DNA of 64,000 nucleotides from Fragum whitleyi. Its lineage: Eukaryota; Mollusca; Bivalvia; Cardiida; Cardiidae. A program made the translations under genes and the position numbers. The stretch spans positions 49,525,122 through 49,589,121 of the forward strand of contig OX411558.1 of assembly GCA_948146395.1 (NCBI GenBank). Direction: 5' to 3'. The notes under the pieces were generated by a model that was not told the origin of the DNA, made no database searches, and saw nothing but the letters and a program-made list of their open reading frames with translations. Shown here in pieces: positions 1-12,000 of this stretch. Numbering within the stretch: the first letter of the stretch is position 1; each line of letters begins with the position of its first letter.

Positions 1-53
1 TCTGCAAGAGTTGCCGTATGGTGGTTGGGTAGCACCAAAAATATATTACTTGG
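1..53 (+). CDS. DBR1: DBR1 exon a (window-truncated)
   Basis: The frame starts at base 2 and reads [17 protein letters not shown], then the first base of a Gly codon. The donor is gtaaga at 54. In the family this sequence follows the GNHE metal-binding motif, so the start of the exon and the catalytic N-terminus lie just upstream of the window. Phase 1 at the donor matches the next exon. Confidence 0.93.
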
Positions 54-3000
54 GTAAGACAAAAGCATCTCACGGCTTCTGCAAAATTATTCCTATCACA
101 CCCCTTAGACTAATGATATAATTGGTTTATGGGATGGGAGGGGGTAAATTCAAAGAGACCTTTTGGGTAAGAACAAAGGTAAGCACTAAGTATACTTGTG
201 GAATTAATTTGTTAATAATGTTGGTGGCATATTGGAGATAATCCTTAACCCATATCTTGCTTAATTTAAATTTTGTTTTGAAAACTAACTACAATGTACC
301 AAGCGGTTAAACATTTCAATCAATCAGGCTCATTTTTAGCCTGGCTGTTTTCGGAGAAAACCCGAGGTATTGCCATAGCCTCCGTGTCGTTGTCATCGTC
401 ATTGTCATCGTCGTGCAAAAACTTTGACATTTTGCTATATCTCTGGTTCTTCTGAAGGCATTTACTTGAAACTTGGCACACATGTTCACTATCAAAAGAG
501 CAAACTATACCATTAAGGGGGATAACTCTAGATGCATTTTTTGCAAATTATGCCACTTTTTAGACTTTTTCCCACCATCCAGCACTCGATAGCCGAGCGA
601 AGGCACCCATAGACGGGTGCTCTTGTTACCACAAATGATAAAGTACAAAGCAGACAGAGTAAGCTAAGTTCAGACTTCACACATGTGCAGACTGATCTTA
701 CATTTGGTGCTTGCCAAAGCCTTTTGCAATGAACAAAATGAAAGGGTTAATTTGGAAAAAAAAATGTGACTGTCCATTATAAAGAGGATAATCGTTTGTT
801 TTGGGAGTGAGATCAGTTTATATTTCATAGAGTGAGCAACAAAAGCTATAATTTAATGAGTGGCAAATTGAAATATCAATCGATCTTATTCAAAAACCAA
901 CTATTATTCTATTTCTTGCAAAAATGAGATAAAATATGTAAATTTTGGCATGATTTTATTTATAGCGTGTCATTTTGCACATGATTACTAGGTAAGGTAC
1001 ATGATGACGGCCTTAATTGGGCTCTGCTTAGATAATGGTAAATGAGATAAAATGAGCAACAGCAGGATATGATTTTTTGATAATTTTACTGGTTTGGCAT
1101 GAGTTTATCAAGTGATAATCTAGCGATATTTCTGGATAATCCACTGAAAAGCATTAAATATGGTCTATAGTCTTGGTATTGGATCTCTGATAGATAATCA
1201 ATGACAAATGTTAAAGAGTGGGCATGAAATATCCAATCTATTCAACAAGATATACATAAGGTAGTGGTCCCATAAAAGCTCTGCAACGTTTTAGAATTTA
1301 TGAGCTTAAACAGTGTTAACCGAAGTTTCCTAATGGTTTTTAGCTGCACTGGCCGAAGGCCAGCAAGCTATTGTCATGGCGGAGTGTCCGTAAACTTTTT
1401 CTATAAACATCTTCTCCTCCCAAACCAATAGACTGATTTTAACGAAACTTGGTTGAAATGATCCTTGGGTGGCCCTCTTCTTAAATTGTTCAAAGAATTT
1501 TGATTGGCCCCCAAATATGGCATGTGCGTGGCAGGGCGTGGCATTTTTTCACTTTGAAATCTTTAAAAATCTTCTCCTCCCAAACCATTGGGCCGATTAA
1601 ATGAAACTTGGCATGCATGTTCCTTGGGTGACCCTTTATTTTAATTGTTCAAGAAATTTTGATTGGCCCATAAACATGGGCTTGGCAGGGCGGCGCTTAT
1701 TTTGAGCCCGAAATCTTTGAAAGACATCTCATTTTGAACCACTGGGCCAATTTCAATTAAACTTTACCAGAATGTTCCCTTGGTGACCCTTTACTTAAAT
1801 TGTTCAAAAAATTCTGATTGGTCCATAAATATGGGCGTGGCAGGGCGGGGTCTATGTTGAGCCCGAAACTTTTGAATGACATTTTCTCCTGAACCACTTC
1901 GCTGATTTCAATGAAACTTTACCAGAATGTTCCTTGAGTGTCTCTTTTCAAAAATTATTTGCTAAATTTTGATTAGCCCATAAATATGGGCGTGTCAGGG
2001 TGTGGCATTTTTTCACTTTGAAATCTTTAAAAATCTTTTCCTCCCAAACCATTGGGCTGATTTCAATGAAACTTGGCATGCATGTTCCTTGGGTGACCCT
2101 TTACTTAAATTGTTCAAGAAACTTTGATTGGCCCATAAATATGGGCTTGGCAGGACGGCCCTTATTTTGAGCCTGAAATCTTTGAACTACATCTCATTCT
2201 GAACCACTGGGCCGATTTATATGGAACTTTACCAGAATGTTCCCTTGGTGACCCTTTACTTTAATTGTTCAAAATTTTTGATTGGTCCATAAATATGGGC
2301 GTGGCAGGGCGGGGCCTATATTGAGCCCGAAATTTTTGAATGACATTTTCTCCTGAACCACTTGGCTGATATTAATGAAACTTTACCAGAATGTTCCTTG
2401 AGTGTCTTTTCAAAAATTATTTGCTAAATTTTGATTGGCCCATAAATATGGGCGTGGCAGGGCAGGGCTTATTTTGAGGCCAAAATCTTTGAACGATATC
2501 TCCTCTGGAACCTCCAGCCAATTTCAATGAAACTTTACCAGAATGTTTCTTGGGTGACTATTTACTTAAATTGTTCAAGAAATTTTGATTGGTTCATAAA
2601 TATGGGTGTGGCAGGCAGGGCCTTTTTTGAGCCCGAAATCTTTGAACGACATCTCCTTCTGAACCTTATGTTTTAATAAGATGGGTAAAGGGTTGCAAGT
2701 TCATTGTGATTGAGTATTTTGGTGCAATATGGACCAGAACCAGTTAATCATTATTAAATAGGTCTTAGGAGATTTCGGAGTGTTAATGTATATATTTAAA
2801 GTAAGCTTTATTTAATGACAGTCTTAAGATTTTAAAGCCAGTGGAGCGATACAGGCCCTCTTGGGCCTCTTGTTATTAGGAAACCTTGGGCCTCTTGTTA
2901 TTGGGAAACCTCGGTTAACAATGTGAAAGATAACAGTTCTGAAATGTTGCAGAACTATTACAGGCCCACTACCTTAAACAAAATAAAACAAAGCCAAGTA

Positions 3001-6000
3001 GTTCAAGTGAACAATTTGGAGATTCTTTTTATAGTGTGCACATTTTTTGAAGTTCTTTGATTAAATTTTTGTGTATCATATAACACTGTTTGTAAAATGC
3101 TTTCATCCTATTCATTATGACATCATTGTAAGAAATGAAATCGCTGTATGCTCTAAGCTCATATGCATAGAAATTTCAATTGTGTTATAGTACTGGTATA
3201 ATATCAAAAAAATTTTACCAGGGTTGTTTTGTTCCCATTAGATAGTTCATTTTATTCAGAGATATATGTTATGATGTTTAAGAGAGACTGTAATTCTCTT
3301 TTTTATAGTTATTTATAATACGAACTATGTCACAGCATTGAAATAACACCATTGAATATATTTGGTATTACATGGGTGTTACTTCACTAATGGAGTATGT
3401 ATGCAAATGAGCTAAAAACATAAGGCAACTCGCCTGGTGCATCCGTCTGTCCGTTTAAGCAGCATCCCTGACCCCACTACAGTTGAAATATTTATGTATA
3501 GTCTCGTTGTGAAAATGACATCATAATGCACCTGCTGACGTCCCTTCCATACAGTGTTATATGTTTTATCAGAAAAACTTGAATCAACAAATATCTGGAA
3601 TTGTCCTCGTTTCACCACAAAAATTCAGGTCATATTATAAATAGAATATCTCATTAAATACCATGTTTATTAACCTTGTCATCTAATACAGATAAAGTTT
3701 GTATCTGTTTATAGATGACTTGTTTAAGAAATTCAGTATTCAATGACCTTTTATTCAATATCACATGTTTTTTATTTAATTCATATTACAGGATATGCTG
3801 GGATAGTTCAATACCGTGGTGTCAGGATAGGGGGCCTATCTGGTATTTATAAAGGGAAAGATTATTTGAAAGGTAACTTGTTAGTCTTATACAATAATCT
3901 ACAGCATAAAAAGTCAAATTTATTTTTTAAAACCTTCACTAGTATAATTTTGAAGGCAATTAGATAATCTGAATAGGGTTTCATACTGCTTTTAACAAAT
4001 GGTCACTGATAGATTTCGCTGTGGCCAGAGCACCTAACAAATACACTCCTTGTATTTCTTGCACCAGTACTACCATTACCCTCTTCTAGCCTCCAGCTGC
4101 CATGAGCTGCTGTTCCAAGTAGGTTTCCGACTCTCCACCCATTGATGGGGGACAAATATTTGAAAAGATTTTTGCGGACATTTTGCTTCTGCAGGGGGTC
4201 CATCCCTTGATTAAATTTTGGAAGTATGATAGAATTCAAATTAACTTTATTAACTTAAGTCATTTGATTTTAAGCTCTTTTTATGAACATGTTATGAAAT
4301 AGTCTTTTTCTTCTCTATCTTGTTATTATTTAAGGCTTTGTGCAAGAGCTTTTGTCATTTAATGATTTTATGATATCTCTGACATTACCAAAGACATTCA
4401 AAAAGTTTACTATCTCTCCTGAAAATATATTTATCAACTTGATATCTTTCTCAGCCCTGGACTTTAACCCAAGATCTCTTGCCACTTGGTTGAATACAAT
4501 ATCAACTTAGCTTAGCAGAATATTATTGCCACTACATTTTTAGCTCACCTGAGCAAATCGTGCTCAAGGTGAACTTTTGTGATCATTGAATGTCCGTCGT
4601 CCGTCGTGCGTCGTCATGCGTCAACAATTTAAGTGTTTACACTCTAGAGGCCACAAATATGATCCAATCTTCATGAAACTTGGTCAGAATGTTGGTCAGG
4701 TCACAAGGATGAACCCTATTGAAAATGGAAAGGATCCATGCCATATCATGGGAAAAGGGGCCTTAAAGACAATTTTCTTGTTTACACTCCAGAGGCCACA
4801 AATATGGCCCAATCTTCATGAAACATGGTCAGAATGTTGGTCAGGTCACAAGGATGAACCCTATTGAAATTGGGAAGGATCCATGCCATATCACAGGAAA
4901 AGGGGCCTTAATGACAATTTTCTTGTTTACACTCTAGAGGCCACAAATATGGCCCAATCTTCATGAAACTTGGTCAGAATGTTGGCCTGGTCACAAGGAT
5001 GAACCCTATTGAAAATGGAAAGGATCCATGCCATATCATGGGAAAAGGGGCCTTAAGGACAATTTTCTTGTTTACACTCTAGAGGCCACAAATATGGCCA
5101 AATCTTCATGAAACGTGGTCAGAATGTTGGTCAGGTCACAAGGATGAACCCTATTGAAAATGGGAAGGATCCATGCCATATCACGGGAAAAGGGGCTATA
5201 ATGACAATTTTCTTGTTTACACTCTAGAGGCCACAAATATGGCCCAATCTTCATGAAACTTGGTCAGAATGTTGGCCTGGTCACAAGGATGAACCCTATT
5301 GAAATTAAGAAAGATCCACGCCATATCACGGGAAAATGGGCCTTAATGACAATTTTCATGTTTACTCTCTAGAGGCCACAAATATGGCCTAACCTTCATG
5401 AAACTTGGTCAGAATGTTGGCTAGGTCACAAGGATGAACCCTATTGAAATTGGGAAGGATCCATGCCATATCACAGGAAAAGGGGCCTGAATGATAATTT
5501 TTTGTTTACACTCTAGCGGCCACAAATTTGGAACAGTCTTCATGTAACTTGGTCTGAATGATGGCCAGGTCACAAGGATGGGCCCTATCGAAAATGGGAA
5601 GGACCCAAACCATATCAAGGGAAAAGGGGCCTTAATGACATTTTTTTGTTTACACCCTAAACGTCACAAACATGATTCAATCTTCATGAAACTTGGTCAG
5701 AATGTTTGTCAGGTCACAAGGATGAACCCTTTTGAAAATGGGAAGGATCCGTGCCATTCCAAGTTTTGCCCTGGTATTTACTTGTCCTTGGACAAGTGCC
5801 TTAGAAAAATTTACTTGTCCGCAAGTACAAAAGCCCGAGTCGGACAAGTCGGGCATAGGAATTCCACACCCCTGGTTAATGCAATAAATTTCAGGTCACT
5901 TTGAACACCCTCCTTACAATGATGATTCAAAGAGATCAGCGTACCATATACGTAATTTAGAAGTGTTCCGACTTAAACAGGTAATTGTTGAGAATCTTAA

Positions 6001-9000
6001 CCCTTGTCATGCTGGATAAATTTTGGCTAAAAATTTTCCTTAAAATCAAAGGGCACAAAGTACTGAAAGTACTGTCTGTAGACAATTTTTTTTTTTGAAA
6101 CACTAAATCTATTGACAATTCCAGTTTGAAAGTGAGAAACAGGTGGTGTAGACTAACATCAGACTGCACATAGGTGCAGGCTGATGTTTGTCTTTAGCTC
6201 CTGCCAAAGCAGGAATATTCCGGGTCCAGCATGACAAGGGTTAACTTAACATAGTGCAGTTGGTAGTGCGTTAGACTTCAAATTATAGGGACATAAGTTT
6301 GATCCCATACAATGAATGTGTAATTGTTAATAATTCATATCATTGGTTGCTATCAATTTTCTTGCATTCTGATTGGCTAAAAAGTGGTTTCATTCCTCAA
6401 TGAAACCAATTTTGAGTACCCAGCTATTTATTAAGTTTGCACAAAAAGTATTCCCACTAAAAATCTGTCTTATTATTGATAAATTCTTCCATTTTGACTT
6501 TATGATATTAAATAAGAAGATGAAGAGAATATTTTTTCAATTTCGTGGAGACATGAAACTATAAACCTTTTTGAACTCATGTATGAATCTGCTACACATA
6601 TTCATACAGTGTGAAAAGGTTTTTCGTTTCATGCCTAAATGAAATTAAAGAATACTCTCTTCATCTCTTAAAAAGATGTGCAGGTGTGTAGAAATACAGA
6701 TTTTCTCTACTTGTCCATGGACAAATAAAGTTGATTTCTTTTTTTTCCAGATGATAATTCACTTGTCCGCAAAAATATGGCTTGATAAATATTGGGAAAA
6801 ACATTGTTTTTAATTAAAAAGGTGCTGCAACTCAGCTTTGTGTCCTTGAAATTAAAAATCAGGGGCATATTGTTTTACTGTTTGTGTTTCTGTCTGCAAG
6901 ACTTAACATTGCCAATATTTTCAAGTCTATGCAAGATATAAGCCTCATATATTGCATTATGATAGATCACAATGATACTCATCTGCTGATAGCAAGGTCA
7001 AGGTTATCTATCAAGGTCAAATAACTATGAAATTTTACAAAAAAACTTTACATCACAAATATTTTAAAGCCTATTCAAGATACATGTCTCATATATAGCA
7101 TGATGATATGTGTCAATCATTTGCATCTGCTCATATTAAGCTCAAGGTCATGTGACTATTTCAAGGACATCTTTCCAGGTCAAAGTTCTCAAAAAGTTAA
7201 CAAAAAAAAATAACTTTTCCAATATCTTCAAACCTATTTAGGGCACAAGCCTAATATTTGGCATGATGTTAGATTGCACTAATTTGCACCTGTAGATACC
7301 AAGATCAAGGTGTTGTGACATTGTAAAGGTCATCTATCAAGGTCAACCTTCTTAAAAACTTTGTGCCAACACTTAACATATTAAGTTCATTTAAGCCTTT
7401 ATTAGATACCCTTTTCATAATTTGCATGATAAAAGATCTCGGTGATGTGAATCTGTAGGTATTAAGGTCAAGGTCATGTTACAAGGTCATCTATCAATGT
7501 CAATATTTTGAAAAAAATTGCTGTTCCAGGGGCATTTGTGTTTCTCAAACACATCTTGTTCTTCATTAAAAACTGTTTTCTTCTTTTTGGTTCAAACATA
7601 AGGATGACTATTCTCCTAGATCTATTCAGCTTTGTTCCAAGATTCGCTCTGGTATTTACTTGTCCACTGACAAATGGCCAAGAAAAAAATTCTTGCCTTC
7701 TAATGGAAAAGCCTTTGAAAAGCTTTTAAAGAATGTAAGTTGTCTTCTGATTGCAGATAAAATCTCACATTGACCTATTTTTGTCACATGACTGGCCAAG
7801 GGGTATCCACCAGTATGGTAACACAGAGGCTCTCCTCAAGAGAAAAAGTTACTTTAGGGAGGAAGTGGAAAAGGGAATTCTGGGTAATCCAGTTGCTGCG
7901 GAGCTGTTGTACTTCCTGAAACCTACATACTGGTTCTCAGCTCATTTGCATGTCAAGTTCCCGGCTTTGGTTCAACATGAGGTATTCTTATCCTTTCCAT
8001 CAGGGTTGTGGAAATATGTATTTTCTCCACTTGTCCCTGGATAAGAAATACTTAATTTTCTACATCTGGATCAACATGAACCTGTCTGCAAAGAAAGAGA
8101 ATAGATAAATAAGAGAAATTATTGTTTTTAAAAAAGAAAATGCTGGAAACCAGAATTTTCTTTATTGAACCAATATTTTCTACCTTTTGATACAAACATT
8201 TGGCTAATTTCACTAATCTCTTACATTTATCGAGTACCATTTCAAGATTTGTCCTCATTTTTCTTGTACACGGACAAGTGGCAAAGAAAAATGTACTTGC
8301 CTTCAGGTAGAGAAAAACCTGTTGGATAAGTCAGGCTTGGGTATTCCACACCCCTGTTTTCCATATTCTAGTAGATCATGAAAAAACAAACTAAAATTTG
8401 ATATGACTTACAAGTCCTTAAAATGATGTGAAACACCACACAAAGAAATTGATCTTAAAACCTTCACTATCAATTGAGAATGTGGGTGACATTTCCAATA
8501 ATTTCATGTCTGCATGGTTGGCAGACATTGAACAACCTGAACATTCACACAGTGTATAAAATTATTTTGAGGTTGTAACCATAGCCATCCATTGAGCGCA
8601 TAGTGAAGACTGATCAGACTGTGCAGGTGCACAGGCTGATGCGAGTCTAAATGTTGCACACGTGAAATTGTTGGAAATGTCACACACTGGCTCAAGTAGT
8701 TATAGTCTTAAACCTTCTCATTCTGTTTAGAACATACTCCTGCTGGGCACAAAGCTTTGGCAGACAGTACATTTACTTACATGGTGAAATTGACATTCAT
8801 CCCAATCAAAACCATTATAAGTTGCTCACTCAGCACTTCATTTATTCATTCAAAACACTCAAACTACATAACATAATTCATTCCAAAACAACAACTACAT
8901 TCAAAATAAATAAAGCTAGGAAAAAATTGCAATTTCACTGACATTATTTAAATTATAAGCCCCTGATTGGTTCCTGAAGGCATAGGAAGCTATTTATAGA

Positions 9001-12000
9001 ATTTGTATACATGTACATATTTCATTAAAGGGAGGTGATGAATATCCCTAATTTTGTTCATCCTGAACAAAATTAGCAATAATAGGTTACCTCCCTTTAA
9101 TTTCAGTTAAAACTCACTCATCATACTCATTCAATTTCATTCCAAAATCATATAACTTGTCAATTTCACAATGTTCTTGACTGTATATGTTTAGATCAGC
9201 CTGCACTGATGTGTGGTCTAGTCAAAGCCTGCCTTGCCTACTTTCTACTTAATTTATTATGGGGAAAATTGAGAAAGAATAGGCTTGATATCCTAAAAGT
9301 TGACAATTTCCACATGCACCAGAAAAAACAAATGAACATTTATGCATTATTTCCTTAGTGATGTTATTGAAAAGTGCAATTAAGATTATTTAGCTAGACT
9401 AGGTTTAATATTCTAAAAATTGACAATTTCATTGAAACCAAGCCCAAATTTAGCAGGACCATCAAATAAATATTAATACAGCATTTCTTTAGTGATGGAA
9501 GCAATAAGTGCACAAAAATGCTTTTTGTGTAAGAAAAGAATCTTTTTTCCAATTGTGATTTGAGATAAGGTGATCTTAAACAAGTCTAGAATAGAACAAT
9601 TATTCAACTTGCAAAGACTTACTATATATTTTTCAGTTCTAAACTTGGTAGAGATCAGCTTGTCTCAAAATCTCACGAAAATGTTTAATATATTTTATAT
9701 AGCCAGAAGATGAAACCAAATGTACTAAGTTTTTGGCCTTGGACAAATGTTTGCCAAGGAGACAGTTTTTACAAGTAAGTAATAGTTTCGGCTAGAGTTG
9801 ATATTTCCCAAACTACTCTCAATTGACTATAAAAAGCAAAATCAAGGATTTCCCTCATCTTTTTTTTTTTTTTTTTTTATGAATAAAAATCAATGTTTCA
9901 GCACTCTGACATTTTAACACTATGGTGTCAAATTAATGAACTCATGATCAAATATGACTTTGCATCTGTCGGTTCTGATGGTGAGATATTTACCTGTTAT
10001 TTTTGAAATAATTTCATTTTCACGTTGATGTGTCCATGAAAAAGTCTGATAGAGGAGGTGATTAGCAGAATCCGAGGGAAGAGCCCAAGAACTTTGCTTT
10101 GCACAGAACTCCCCCCTCCTATAAAACTTAAATCATGGACACATCAATGCAAAAATGAAATTATATCCATAATAACAATATCAAAATTCTTGAATTAGTT
10201 TTACTGCTGTGTAAAACTTTTTAAAACATTTTTCTGGTTATGAAATTAATGATCAAGTATTGATATTTACATTGGGAGAATTTCACAGACAGCTAAGCGC
10301 GTTGATTGTTTGATAACATTAACACTCCTGCTAAAGATGACATTGAGTAAAATAAATAGGCGGAGGTACCTTTGTACACACCTGGGGCCCGTTTTACTAA
10401 ACATCTTACGAAAAAAATAATCGTAAGTCAAAATCACAAATCGTAGCTGGTGTTTTCATTCATTGTTAGATTCTGCCTTGCAATATCTCATTGGAATCGT
10501 CTTTGGAAGATGATTCCAATGAGATGATGCATGGCAGAACACCGTATTTAGTTACTTTTGTAAGAGCAACTTTAATTTTTGACGTACGCAAAAATGATAG
10601 TAAGATGTTTAGTAAAACAGCCCCCTGGAGTAAGGACTCATTCCTTGTTTCTAAGGTCAGTACTTGATAAGTATGTTATTTTCTATAATTGCATTTTAAG
10701 AACGTTTACCAAAGCATTTGACTGTTAATCAAATAGAAGTTTTGATTCAAATGGTCAACTGTGCCCCTGTTAGTAGATTTCCCAAGTTGTGTTGTAATAT
10801 TTTCAGGTTTTAGATATTCCACATGACCCAGACAAACCCTGCGTGTTACAGCTGGATCCTGAATGGCTGGTTGTCCTCAAACTGACCAATCATCTTTTAG
10901 ATCTCACTAGGAAGAACAACTTTCCTGGGGTCACTCCTGGTGGCAGGTAGGGGATAGATGCTTGGCTTAATTTATCCATAGCTTTCCATATACTTTGTTG
11001 AGGTTTAACTGTTACATAAAGGGACCCAGGGCTTATGTTTTACCCTTACGCCAGGGTTTTGACCCTCAAAAATCTGAAAATATCCCATTGTTGCAAGAAT
11101 TACATGAGCTGGACTTGTTTAAATATTACCCAAATTGGTAATTTGTTTCAAACAACATTTAAAATCAGCCGGATAAGGGAAAGTATTTGTAAAATGAGTT
11201 CCTTTGTTGTATGAGAGATCTTTTTATGCCCCCGTATCGAGAGATCGGGGGCATATTGTTTTACTAATGTCTGTCTGTCCGTCTGTTTGTCCGTCCGCCT
11301 GTCCGAAAACTTAACCTATGCCTTTTCTCCAAAAGCATTTGACATACAAGGCTCATATTTGGCATGATGATAGATCTCAATGATCCGCATCTGCTGGTAC
11401 CAAAGTCAAGGTCATGTGACAAGGTCAAGGTCATCAGTCAAGGTCAAACTTTGAAAAAATGCTGTTCCTGGGGCATTCATGTTTCACAAACACATCTTTT
11501 TTTAAAAAGATTTCCCAGTTATCGCAACTGAATGTTATATTAGAACCTTGCATTTGAAAAGTGTCTGATGAATTTTAACATCATAGGACAACGTGCAAAT
11601 GAATTAAAAGTCTTATCTACACTTAGATTGATCATTATTACTTGACATCAAAAACTCTATTAAATGACTTTTATCTTAAGAGATATTTTTTTTGTCCCTT
11701 AACCAGTCCATTGACTGTAATTTGTTTTCTCTTGACCAAAGTCAAGCTAATGGTATGCACATTTATCATGAAGCCTGTTTCGACCTGATATCTACTGTCT
11801 GATAACATTATATAATATCTGAAGTCTATTTTTAGCCCACCTGAGCACGAAGTGCTCAAGGTGAGCTATTCTGATCCTAGAATGTCTGTCGTCCGTCATC
11901 AGTCATGCGTCGTCCATTGTGCATCATCCACAATTTCTTTAAACTTCTTCTCCTCCTTAACCGGTGGGCCAATCTTGATGAAACTTGGCAGGGATGTTCC

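Noticed and set aside
4586..5904. ORFs on both strands across 4.6-5.9 kb
   Set aside because: They lie in the 145-bp tandem array and are mirrored on the two strands.
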